NCBI GenBank assembly: GCA_035627835.1
Contig: DASPKX010000159.1
Coordinates: forward strand, 1-60,024
Source of the DNA: DASPKX01 sp035627835
GTDB lineage: Bacteria; Verrucomicrobiota; Verrucomicrobiia; Limisphaerales; SXQI01
Length of the DNA stretch: 60,024 bases
Direction of reading: 5' to 3'
Every line of letters starts with the position of its first letter. Position 1 is the first letter of the stretch. Positions 25,968 through 34,007 of this stretch are shown here, in pieces. The position numbers were made by a program, and so were the translations under genes. The notes beneath the pieces are model-generated. The model was not told the origin of the DNA, made no database searches, and saw nothing but the letters and a program-made list of their open reading frames with translations.

Positions 25968-27060
25968 GTTTCTGAGCCCTTATGAAGTTGGGCAAATGGC
26001 CAAAGAAACCCTGGGTCGAAAGAAGGTCGAGGTATAGCTGCCGCGCCTCCCTTTGCCGCGCGGCGAATTCCCCCGGCGACATTTTATCATGGTGCGCACG
26101 CACTCGCTTCCCGATATTCGCGAGATCCCGTTCTTTCACGATGACGGCGTGGCGGTCCCAGTCGATCACGGATTCAAAAGGAAGCACCGTGTCCGTGTCC
26201 ACGAGCACAGGAAGTCGGCCCATGCTCAAAGTTTCGTAAAAGCGTATCGAGCAGTTCGCATAGCCTCGCGCGCAGAGGACGTAATCGCTCTCAATGATGT
26301 TGCGCGCGAAGGCGGCGCGGAAGGTTTTCGCCTGCTCAACGCTCCCGCCTGGCAGCAGGGCTCCATAGGCGTTGGCGAAGGCGGATTGATCGCGAATGAC
26401 AAAGTTTGCCCGCACGTCCGGCGAGCGCTTGAGCAACAGAAGCGCGCGGGCTCGAGCCGCGTGCGCCGCGCGTTCGGGCGCGCGAGCCAGGAGCCCAAGA
26501 TTATACGCCAGCAATCGAGCGCTCTCCTTGAGGCGAGCCTTGCTCCACGACATCCCAAGCGGAGGCGCGTAACCGCAGAAACCCACCACCGGGATCGCCT
26601 CCTTTGGACGAATGACTAACTGCCCGCCGCATTCGTCCGCGATGTAGTCTTTGCTCCACTGTGGCACAATAAACTCGTTTGAGGCTCGGGTTGAGCGGTG
26701 CAAAGCGATGCGGAATACGATGGCATTTTCCGGCCAATTCACCTGCGTGGGCGCATCCGTGCAGAAGAAAATAACCACCGGTTTGCCTGCTTGGGCCATG
26801 CGCCGACAATAATCTCGGGCGCGCTTCTCCAGGTCGGGACGGTCAAGCAACGCCTGCCAATCCGCGGGGATAAGCCCCGCATCCGCCTCCTCCATGGAGC
26901 CAAGGCGAAACCATTCGCCCGCTCGGGCCATGTATTCCGCTGAGGCGGCCCGCGTCACTCCTTCAGGGTCGTAGCGCTCGAAGCCCCAAAAAGGGTCCAG
27001 CATTTGCACATGCGCTCCGCGCTGCGGCAGAAGCGAAGCGTCTGTGTGCAGTGTGAACAT
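25936..27060 (-). CDS. Exostosin-like glycosyltransferase
   Basis: 374 residues from ATG 27060, overlapping the upstream stop in TGATG. DYVLCARGYANCSIRFYETL, then SMGRLPVLVDTDTVLPF and VIDWDRHAVIV, reproduce the exostosin donor-site order (C-x-R-G ... R-x-x-E ... P-V-x-V-D ... W). The N-terminal part has VVIFFCTDAPTQVNWPEN. It shares this core with the 24064 protein but is clearly diverged, so the two probably transfer different sugars. Confidence 0.7.
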   Translation of the reverse strand: MFTLHTDASLLPQRGAHVQMLDPFWGFERYDPEGVTRAASAEYMARAGEWFRLGSMEEADAGLIPADWQALLDRPDLEKRARDYCRRMAQAGKPVVIFFCTDAPTQVNWPENAIVFRIALHRSTRASNEFIVPQWSKDYIADECGGQLVIRPKEAIPVVGFCGYAPPLGMSWSKARLKESARLLAYNLGLLARAPERAAHAARARALLLLKRSPDVRANFVIRDQSAFANAYGALLPGGSVEQAKTFRAAFARNIIESDYVLCARGYANCSIRFYETLSMGRLPVLVDTDTVLPFESVIDWDRHAVIVKERDLANIGKRVRAHHDKMSPGEFAARQREARQLYLDLLSTQGFFGHLPNFIRAQKREAHAPSPGA

Positions 27061-27803
27061 CAGGACTTAGCGCCCCTCTTGATCTGGCAAAAGTAGTCCG
27101 AGCCGAGGTCCGTTATTGTGTAGAGCGCTTGAAGCGATGCGCGAGCCTCCTCCTTGGTCGCGGGGCTCAAGTGCGCATGTTCAAACAGGATCACCTCTGG
27201 ATTCCATTTGGAAAGGTCAAGTTGCTTCAGGATATTCCAGTCGTACCCCTCAGTGTCGATGTGCAGTAAATCCAGCTTCTCGATCCCATGGCTGGTGAAG
27301 AGATCCTCCAGGCGCATCGTTTGAATCGGAGCACGCATGATGTAAGGGGCTACACGATGCCCCAAAAGCTTCTCGATATGGGCTGGGTTAAAGCTTCCGA
27401 GTTGGTCATGCCACGGGGGCAAATCGGGCATCGCTTCGCGCGCTTTCTCCGAAAGATGGTAGAACGTCGCCGAACCGCTCTCCTCGCCAATGGCCACTTG
27501 GGCGAAGGCCGTTCGAAGGCGGCCCGCGTAAGTTTGCTTCAAGCGCTCAAATAAAAATGGGACCGGCTCCACCAGCAACGCGCTCCAGCTTGGGTTTGCC
27601 ATTAGCAAGTCATGAATTGGATCGCCAAGCGCCCCGTCATTGGACCCGATTTGAACAACGACCAGATCACGGCGCCCAGCCAGAGCCTTGCGAATGTGCC
27701 GGGCAGGATCGCGTTTCCAATGGTAATGCCAGCGGCCCGCGCGCCTCAGCAGGGGGCCGAGCAGCGGAGCGGCCTTCATTGTTTGTTTGATGAATTTAAG
27801 CAC
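27060..27803 (-). CDS. FkbM-family SAM-dependent methyltransferase
   Basis: 247 residues from GTG 27803, which overlaps the preceding gene by 8 bp; ATG 27779 is also possible. The open frame further upstream is antisense noise. VVVQIGSNDGALGDPIHDLL is the SAM motif I, with Ser-Asn replacing the usual Ala-Asn. LLVEPVPFLFERLKQTY is motif II, and LLHIDTEGYDWNILKQLDL is the FkbM signature, followed by VILFEHAHLSP. Its short N-terminus lacks the helix present in the other paralogues. Likely target: a glycan hydroxyl. Confidence 0.86.
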   Translation of the reverse strand: MLKFIKQTMKAAPLLGPLLRRAGRWHYHWKRDPARHIRKALAGRRDLVVVQIGSNDGALGDPIHDLLMANPSWSALLVEPVPFLFERLKQTYAGRLRTAFAQVAIGEESGSATFYHLSEKAREAMPDLPPWHDQLGSFNPAHIEKLLGHRVAPYIMRAPIQTMRLEDLFTSHGIEKLDLLHIDTEGYDWNILKQLDLSKWNPEVILFEHAHLSPATKEEARASLQALYTITDLGSDYFCQIKRGAKS

Positions 27804-28674
27804 GCGCTTTGCGCCACTGCGCGCGCAGTGACTCGATGGTTTCGTAACAGCCGTTTCGCCACTTCGCGCGAAGCTTACCCCCTGGAATGCGCGAGTAGTA
27901 CAATTCCTGAAAGTGTAGAAGCAGGTCGCTGCGCGGGCTTTCCGCCAACCGAAGCTTGCGCAACCCGCACCAATGCATAAGCAACGGGCGCTCGACCCCA
28001 CGTGTTAGCGTTTTCACTTGCACTGAGTCCGCGAGCGGGCTGGCTGGCGTGATCATTATGGGGGTTCTCGCAAGGGTGATGCGCCCGGCCGCAGCCTGTT
28101 TCATCACCCAATAATTCAAGAACCCTTGCTCCCCCAGCTTGAAGATGTCCGGCCGCTCGAGGCGCGTCGGGGAGTCCCAATGGATATGCCCCTGCATCTC
28201 CTCCCGGGCGAACATTCCTGTAGTCGCCACAAACTGCCCCGTGTTGAACGCAAAACCGGGGAATTTGAATTCAGGGTCAAATGCCCGGAGCTTTTCCAAA
28301 TCGAAATAGTTTCCCTCCACCATCCCCGGCTTCAACTCCTCCGCGTCCACCACGAAATCTTCACCACGTTCGTTGAGAGCATCCAACACTCGCCCCGCGA
28401 AAATGATGTCGGAGTCCAGCACCAGGCAGCGGTGTCGCGGCTGGATGAAGAGCGGCTCCAGCTTTGCAAACCCCCACCCGAATGTTTGGTTCGTTGGAAA
28501 AACATCCACATTCCACGCCCGCTCCATCTCGCCGCTGTCAAATTCTCCGAACCTGCGGTCCTTGAGCAAGGTGATGGCAATGTTCGGATACCAGTAGCGA
28601 ATGCTCGCCACCAGGATGCGCGTCAGCCGAAAATCGTGCTTATAACAGGCCACATATATGCGCTCTATTCGCAC
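27796..28674 (-). CDS. GT8-like glycosyltransferase with DxD motif
   Basis: 292 residues from GTG 28674. RCLVLDSDIIFAGRVLDAL contains the metal-binding DxD (L-D-S-D-I) of GT-A enzymes. GFAFNTGQFVATTGMFA matches the N-T-G pattern after it. PLLMHWCGLRKLR near the C-terminus resembles the closing H-W of GT8/glycogenin-like folds. There are no membrane segments. Family assignment is tentative; it might be a lineage-specific nucleotide-diphospho-sugar transferase. The next gene starts 8 bp inside it. Confidence 0.62.
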   Translation of the reverse strand: MRIERIYVACYKHDFRLTRILVASIRYWYPNIAITLLKDRRFGEFDSGEMERAWNVDVFPTNQTFGWGFAKLEPLFIQPRHRCLVLDSDIIFAGRVLDALNERGEDFVVDAEELKPGMVEGNYFDLEKLRAFDPEFKFPGFAFNTGQFVATTGMFAREEMQGHIHWDSPTRLERPDIFKLGEQGFLNYWVMKQAAAGRITLARTPIMITPASPLADSVQVKTLTRGVERPLLMHWCGLRKLRLAESPRSDLLLHFQELYYSRIPGGKLRAKWRNGCYETIESLRAQWRKARA

Positions 28675-28680
28675 GCGAGT

Positions 28681-29517
28681 TCAGCTTGGAAATTGTTTGA
28701 ACAGAAGCCGGAAACCCATGCCGAGTTCGTGCGCGCGCTCCCGCAGATCTTCCGCGAGGCCGCGCCCCCTATACTTCACCAATCCAGCCGCAGTCTCCTT
28801 CACAAGACGCCGGGCAAACACCTCGAAGTAATATCGGCTGTTAATGCGCGCGCGCTCCTCTGGATGCAATTCCAGATACGTCAGGGTCGCTTCGTCATGC
28901 TTCCGCCGCGAACCGCGGGTTATTGGCCGCCACGGATGGCACACGGCCGCCTCCCGCACGAACACAGGTTGATGGCCCGCTTTGTGAAGCCGCAGCGCCA
29001 GTTCCGAATCTTCCATCGCGGCGTGCTTAAACCGCTCATTAAAGCCTCCGAGCTGTTGGAATAAACCGCGTTCAATGGCGAAATTGCACGACCATAGGCA
29101 GCCCCCTGTCTCATTGATTGGAGCCGTCTCGCTCAAGGATCGCTTTGGCCGATCGGCGTGGGTTCTCCCTTCAAGCACCCGCGCGCTGGGGTTCGATTGC
29201 CTGGCGCGGCTAAAAGCGCTCAGCCACTCAACCGAAGGCACACAATCGTCGTCCGTGAACACCAGCCATGCGCCTCTCGCCAGGCGCGCTCCATGATTGC
29301 GGTTAGCGGCTGGGCCTCTTCGCGGTCCCCGTGTCCAATGACAATTGCCAAACGTCTCGGTGACCTGTTTGCTCGCATCATTGCCGGAATCGTCGCTCAC
29401 AATGACCTCCACCATGCCCAGTTGCACTTCACTCGTTGCTAAACGCACAGCATCCAAGCACCGGCGCAGTAAGTCCGGACGATCGCATGTGGGCACAATG
29501 ACGGAGAATTCCACCAT
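28681..29517 (-). CDS. Glycosyltransferase family 2
   Basis: 278 residues from ATG 29517. FSVIVPTCDRPDLLRRCLDA is the GT2 opening motif, VIVSDDSGNDAS gives the first Asp pair, and WLVFTDDDCVPSVEWL gives the metal-binding DDD. FNERFKHAAMEDSELALRL contains the catalytic E-D in the ED(S/W) position. The C-terminal 60 residues are basic and helical. It is cytosolic and belongs to the same tightly packed operon; gaps to both neighbours are below 10 bp. Confidence 0.9.
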   Translation of the reverse strand: MVEFSVIVPTCDRPDLLRRCLDAVRLATSEVQLGMVEVIVSDDSGNDASKQVTETFGNCHWTRGPRRGPAANRNHGARLARGAWLVFTDDDCVPSVEWLSAFSRARQSNPSARVLEGRTHADRPKRSLSETAPINETGGCLWSCNFAIERGLFQQLGGFNERFKHAAMEDSELALRLHKAGHQPVFVREAAVCHPWRPITRGSRRKHDEATLTYLELHPEERARINSRYYFEVFARRLVKETAAGLVKYRGRGLAEDLRERAHELGMGFRLLFKQFPS

Positions 29518-29518
29518 T

Positions 29519-30397
29519 TTACTGAGCCTCGTTGAAGGCGCGCAGCTTCCGTTTCAGCTTCCGCCCGCGACCAACAAAGGAGCTATTGCGCGCTGCCTCC
29601 GCGCGGCGTTTGGCCTCAACCTCAGCTTCCCATTCCGCCCGCTCTTTCCGGGTGAGGAAGCTGAGAAAGATCTCATCTATCGGGCGCGGCGCGTGCATCG
29701 GCACCCCTGCCCAATGAATCAGGTACGGTGTTTCCTCAACGCTCTTCCAATAGCGTCGATACTCGCCACAGTAATCACCCGCCCAAGTCGACTGCATGCG
29801 GAAGGGGGGCAGAGTGAGATTCGTCACAACGACGCCGCTTGCGGCCACAAGCATATTCACTCCGGGTTGCTCGTGGAATCGAAACTCCAGGCAAGTCGCG
29901 CGAAAACGTGATTCTTCGGCCTGAGCCCTTAACTGTCCAAGCTCATAGAGCGCACGATCACAAGCCCACTGCCCGGTGTTGAAGACATTGCTCTGCCAAA
30001 TCGTTGAACGCTCTTCCAAGTACAGGCGCGACTCCCCCGTGAGAGTTTCTCCGGGATTGTGCCAATGCCCGCATGAAGTGATGAACCCGCTGACCGGTTC
30101 CAGAGTTTTCGCGGGGTTGCGGAGGAAGCAAACATCCGCATCCACGAATTGAAAGTTGCTGACTGTCAGAGCCAGATACTTGCGCATGGTTGGATGCGCC
30201 TTGTGGCTCTGGAGCCAGTTGAATAACTCGGACGATTCCCACCAGGTTGCCTTCGCAGGCAATTCAAATCTCTGGTCATCGTACGGAATCACTAACAACG
30301 GAAGATCACATCCAACAGCCCTGAGAGAACGCTCCATCGCGAGGAATCGCAGCCGGACCTTTGCGTTGGCCAGTGTGATGATTTGTTCCAGCTTCAC
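29519..30397 (-). CDS. Putative DxD glycosyltransferase, unassigned family
   Basis: 292 residues from GTG 30397. NFQFVDADVCFLRNPAKTL carries a DxD with the following C-F-L-R-N-P, as in GT77/GT8-type enzymes. NVFNTGQWACDRALYELGQL and PYLIHWAGVPMHAPRPIDEI are similar in order to those of the 27796 protein (N-T-G, then H-W). This suggests the two are distant paralogues. A charged C-terminal tail of about 50 residues is extra. I do not recognise a characterised homologue. Confidence 0.55.
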   Translation of the reverse strand: MKLEQIITLANAKVRLRFLAMERSLRAVGCDLPLLVIPYDDQRFELPAKATWWESSELFNWLQSHKAHPTMRKYLALTVSNFQFVDADVCFLRNPAKTLEPVSGFITSCGHWHNPGETLTGESRLYLEERSTIWQSNVFNTGQWACDRALYELGQLRAQAEESRFRATCLEFRFHEQPGVNMLVAASGVVVTNLTLPPFRMQSTWAGDYCGEYRRYWKSVEETPYLIHWAGVPMHAPRPIDEIFLSFLTRKERAEWEAEVEAKRRAEAARNSSFVGRGRKLKRKLRAFNEAQ

Positions 30398-30400
30398 TTG

Positions 30401-31435
30401 TTAGGACGAGAGTTCCTGGTAGGCACGCAGGTGCTCTGCGGCGACTTTTGGCCAGGCCAGGCGCTCGACCGCAAACTCGCGCGCCGCCTGTGATATTTTC
30501 ATCCGCGCGGTCTCGCTGCGAAGAATCTGGAGCGTCAGGTCGATCAACTCATCATCCGCATCATTCTTCGCCAACGGATATATTGTGCCGCCGCCATAAT
30601 CCCTCGCGCCACCCACGTCGGTCGTTAAGATCGGCAAGCCGCAAGCGAGCGCTTCCACAATCGCATTGTTGGCTCCAGAAGCGTTCATCGGCAGCAGCAA
30701 GGCCCTGGAGTTCTGATAAATGTTCAGCAACTCCTCATCCGGAATGCCAAAATGCCAGTTCACGCGGGCAAGCTTTTGCAGCCCGGACAAAGGCCCTTCC
30801 GCGAATGCCTTGCTGGCAATGACAATGTCGATCTCCAGCTCGGGCTCCGCATCCAACAAACGGGGAACGATTCGCGAGAGCATCGCTGTGTTGCGGCCGA
30901 ACTGCCCAACATAAGCCAGGCGGTTTCGGGGCCCGACAGCGGGCGGCGTGAAGAAGTGAATATCCACACCATGCGGGATAAAGTGGACGCGCCCCTCGCC
31001 AACAGCTTCTTCGAAGATGGGGATGTCGCGCCTGTAAAGCACAATGGCGGAGCTGAGGCGTGGCAACGCTTCGCGCGCTTTCTGGCTCATCTTTTCCGGA
31101 GGATAGTGCAATGTGGCAATGAGCCGACGGGGCGCGCGCTCACCCAAGGGCAGCGCCCAGTGGTTGTCCTCGAACGTGAGCAAATGCCCGACCTTTTCTG
31201 AGTTCTTCCAGGCGCTCCAAAACCGTTGCTCAGCGTGGGTGATCGATTGGTTGCGCGGCGGCAGCCCCAATCTGATCGCGGCGAGTTTTCCGAGACCCCG
31301 GTTAACCAGATTGTTTTCAGGAGTGAACACCTCGACGTTCGCGCCGATTTCACGCAGGCGCCTTGGAAGCTGCTCGTAGTACCCTGAGTGCTTCCCATAC
31401 CACCCCGTTTCTTTCGTGAGAAGAACCGCCTTCAC
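30401..31435 (-). CDS. Glycosyltransferase family 4
   Basis: 344 residues from GTG 31435, 1 bp after the upstream stop. N-terminal GKHSGYYEQLPRRLREIGA, hinge VHFIPHGVDIHFFTPP, and donor domain LAYVGQFGRNTAMLSRIVP with NASGANNAIVEALACGLPIL, in which the E of the second Glu position is conserved but the first is Asn-like. It is cytosolic and likely membrane-associated. It is one of seven or eight GT4 enzymes in the locus. Confidence 0.86.
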   Translation of the reverse strand: MKAVLLTKETGWYGKHSGYYEQLPRRLREIGANVEVFTPENNLVNRGLGKLAAIRLGLPPRNQSITHAEQRFWSAWKNSEKVGHLLTFEDNHWALPLGERAPRRLIATLHYPPEKMSQKAREALPRLSSAIVLYRRDIPIFEEAVGEGRVHFIPHGVDIHFFTPPAVGPRNRLAYVGQFGRNTAMLSRIVPRLLDAEPELEIDIVIASKAFAEGPLSGLQKLARVNWHFGIPDEELLNIYQNSRALLLPMNASGANNAIVEALACGLPILTTDVGGARDYGGGTIYPLAKNDADDELIDLTLQILRSETARMKISQAAREFAVERLAWPKVAAEHLRAYQELSS

Positions 31436-31436
31436 G

Positions 31437-32270
31437 TCACTCTGCCAGTCTCCGCATCCGCGAGAGCAGTTGAATCCACCGATGTTTCCGCTGCGCCAAT
31501 TTCATGAACTTGCCCGCCCATCGGGTGTTCCGAAACGCGACGAGGTTCCCGTTCGCATCCTGGTCCAACAGCTCGCTCGGATATGGCACACAGCGCCGCC
31601 ACTTGAAGGGCCCCTGGTAACTCACGATTGGAGCCCACTCCGATACCAAAACCGTGTATCCACGCCCGACCAGATCCTCCGCCATCTCCTCCCATGTGTA
31701 TCCGAGTGGGCGCGTCTTGCGGTCTTCGAATTCACAAAGAACCACTTCCGGTTGGATGCGGCTCCAGGGAAAACCGCGCAGCACGAACCAATCATGCCCT
31801 TCGGCATCCACCTTGAGGAAATCCACCCGCTCGATTCCTTCACGGTCACAGAAGTCTGTCAGCGACACTGCGGTCACAGTAACCCCTTCCGAATGTGAGG
31901 AGTCGAACGCGCTCAAACTGCCAATGTACGAATTCGTCGAGCTGCGATGCAGAGTGAGCGCCGCGGCGCTCTGCTCAGTCACCGCAACTTGATGCGCCAC
32001 CACGTGCGCCATGTGCGCAATCGAGGCCTTGAGAGCCTGGTAATTCTCCGGGTCCGGCTCAAAGGCATGCACACGCCAGCCTTCCGCAGCGAAGGGCCCG
32101 CAAGTATGCCCTCGGTGCGCACCCACATCGAACATTGTGCCCCTTCTCCCCGCCCAGTTGAAGACCTCGCGTGCCAGCTCGCATTCGTCGATCACCGCCA
32201 CGCTGTTCAAGCGCTCCCGCAGTGTTCCGCGAAGGGATGCAGGGAAAAGGCGCTTAAGCAATCGGAGCAT
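31437..32270 (-). CDS. FkbM-family SAM-dependent methyltransferase
   Basis: 277 residues from ATG 32270, overlapping the upstream heptosyltransferase-like gene by 17 bp. TMFDVGAHRGHTCGPFAAEG is SAM motif I (V-G-A-H-R-G), HAFEPDPENYQALKAS motif II, and VDFLKVDAEGHDWFVLRGF the FkbM signature, followed by VVLCEFEDRKT. A C-terminal 50-residue basic extension is characteristic of this paralogue. A glycan-hydroxyl methylation role is inferred from family and context. Confidence 0.88.
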   Translation of the reverse strand: MLRLLKRLFPASLRGTLRERLNSVAVIDECELAREVFNWAGRRGTMFDVGAHRGHTCGPFAAEGWRVHAFEPDPENYQALKASIAHMAHVVAHQVAVTEQSAAALTLHRSSTNSYIGSLSAFDSSHSEGVTVTAVSLTDFCDREGIERVDFLKVDAEGHDWFVLRGFPWSRIQPEVVLCEFEDRKTRPLGYTWEEMAEDLVGRGYTVLVSEWAPIVSYQGPFKWRRCVPYPSELLDQDANGNLVAFRNTRWAGKFMKLAQRKHRWIQLLSRMRRLAE

Positions 32271-33180
32271 GATTTGGTCGGGCTGGCCGCATTCCTGCCA
32301 GAGCTTCTCGCGCGTGCCGCAGCGCTTCCTCAACGGAAATTTTGCTCATGCACGCGATGTCATGCGGGCAAAGCTGCCCGCGGCTGTCGTGCAGGTAACA
32401 AGGCCCGCACGGCATCTGCACGAACAGGTTGATGTTCTCCGCATACCCAACATTCCCGGGGGTGCGCGAGCCGCCGAAAATGATTATAGAGCGCACATCC
32501 ACCCCATTGGCGGCATGCATCAGAAAACTGTCCGGCCCGATGTGAAGGCTGGCCTGCGACAGGATCGCCATTGATTCGCGAAGGCTCAGCTTGCCCGCGA
32601 AGGAATGAACACCTTCGAACAGCGGCTCACGCGAGTCGCCCAATTGCACAACGCTCCCCTCCCCCTTCAACTTCTCCAAAAGCTTCGCCCAATAATCTTG
32701 TGGCCAGGTCTTCACACGTTCTTTGCTGACGGTGTTCACAGTGATGATCGGCCGCTTCAGATCGCGCAGTTGCGCTGCGGCCCAACGCAGCTCTGGTTGC
32801 GTGAGGTGGACCTTCGCTTTGTATTCATAATGGGCCATCCCGAGACCCGCCATCGTTTGCGCAAGCGCGTTTTCATCCCCGCGGCGGTGCACAAGGAGGT
32901 CAATGTATTGAAAACTCGTGTGCCAGCGTGTGAGCGGCGCATTCAGTGTTTCAATCGCTGGATCATGCTCAATCAACGAGGGGTTCGCTGTGCGGCAGTT
33001 GATTCGAATTCGAGGATGCCTTTCATGAATGTTGCGGCAAACCGTCGCCGTCATCAGCGTGTCACCGGGCGAGCCAAACTGATCGATGATTGTCAACCGG
33101 GCGCCAAAGGCGTTGAGCAGTCCAAGTCTTTTAATGACCGCTTTGTTCAGCCGTGAGCGGAGATTGGTTAAGGCTCTCAC
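32254..33180 (-). CDS. GT9 heptosyltransferase-family glycosyltransferase
   Basis: 308 residues from GTG 33180 (GTGA overlap with the preceding gene). The GT9 layout is seen in TIIDQFGSPGDTLMTATVCRN, IITVNTVSKERVKTWPQDYW and SLHIGPDSFLMHAANGVDV, then IIIFGGSRTPGNVGY. The H-x-G-P-D-S-x-x-x-H-A motif is the ADP-heptose binding site in WaaC/WaaF. The C-terminus has CGPCYLHDSRGQLCPHDIAC, four Cys that may bind a metal, as in some GT9 proteins. It would extend an LPS-core-like or O-chain structure. Confidence 0.85.
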   Translation of the reverse strand: MRALTNLRSRLNKAVIKRLGLLNAFGARLTIIDQFGSPGDTLMTATVCRNIHERHPRIRINCRTANPSLIEHDPAIETLNAPLTRWHTSFQYIDLLVHRRGDENALAQTMAGLGMAHYEYKAKVHLTQPELRWAAAQLRDLKRPIITVNTVSKERVKTWPQDYWAKLLEKLKGEGSVVQLGDSREPLFEGVHSFAGKLSLRESMAILSQASLHIGPDSFLMHAANGVDVRSIIIFGGSRTPGNVGYAENINLFVQMPCGPCYLHDSRGQLCPHDIACMSKISVEEALRHAREALAGMRPARPNHAPIA

Positions 33181-34007
33181 GTGGAAGCGCGCACAAACAA
33201 AGCCAGCCCGCACCGTGCTGGCTTCCCTTCCCAGCTTGTCTCCCGGCCTTCCTCGGGTGGAGACTGCAAACGAAAGCCCGAGCGCCCGAGCAGCTCATGC
33301 AATTGCCCAAACCCGCCCCCCCCAGTGTGCCACGAATGCCACTCCAGCAGGATCGCTTTCGCTTGCTGAACCACAAGGCTGTAAGCGGTGAAGAAATCGT
33401 GCTCGGCGCCCTCCACATCAATTTTGATTAAATCATACGGAGGCCGAAGGGAGGTGACGATTTGCTGGGCCGTTAAAACGGGGACTGTGCTCGCAGGCTC
33501 CGCGCGAATCGAACCCGCCAGAGACGAGGACATGCACGAGCGCTCCACAAACGCCACAGTCTCACCTTTTGCGGCGATCGCGGCGTGGCGGTGTTGCATC
33601 TGATTTTGAAGGCCGTTGAGCTGAATCAGTCGTTCAACCGCAATCCGAGATCTTGAATCGGCGTCCACCAGCAAGGCTTCCGGAGGTTCCTTTATTCCTT
33701 TCGCCCGCCGCCGCGACAATATTTTCAGTGAGAAATAGCCAGCGTGGCATCCAAGATCCAACCAACGCCTCGGGGTCGGCAACTGGTCGAGCAGCGCGTA
33801 TTCGTCTGTAAAAAATATTTCCTCGAACGAGGTCAGATGCTCAGCCGCCGTTACCGGCGCGACTAAACCGTTGCCGATGGGAATGGCGAAGTTCAAATCG
33901 GCATAGTGCAATGTGCCGATTTCATAGATGAGCTTCGCGCGCAGTGGCTTCGATTTTAGCATCGTGCGCAACGGCCACTTCACCACCCCTGAGACACCGC
34001 CACTCAC
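33177..34007 (-). CDS. FkbM-family SAM-dependent methyltransferase
   Basis: 276 residues from GTG 34007, overlapping the Wzt stop in GTGA. WLDLGCHAGYFSLKILSR is SAM motif I, with Cys-His in place of the usual Ala-Asn. LLVDADSRSRIAVERLIQL is motif II and YDLIKIDVEGAEHDFFTAY the FkbM signature, with ILLEWHSWHTGG after it. It comes directly after the ABC exporter genes, so in Wzm/Wzt systems it would be placed as a chain-terminating or chain-modifying methyltransferase. That role is inference. Confidence 0.87.
   Translation of the reverse strand: MSGGVSGVVKWPLRTMLKSKPLRAKLIYEIGTLHYADLNFAIPIGNGLVAPVTAAEHLTSFEEIFFTDEYALLDQLPTPRRWLDLGCHAGYFSLKILSRRRAKGIKEPPEALLVDADSRSRIAVERLIQLNGLQNQMQHRHAAIAAKGETVAFVERSCMSSSLAGSIRAEPASTVPVLTAQQIVTSLRPPYDLIKIDVEGAEHDFFTAYSLVVQQAKAILLEWHSWHTGGGGFGQLHELLGRSGFRLQSPPEEGRETSWEGKPARCGLALFVRAST

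Noticed and set aside
33177..33230. Possible second parS site (CACGTGGAA stretch)
   Set aside because: Only one half of the palindrome matches; the other arm is absent.
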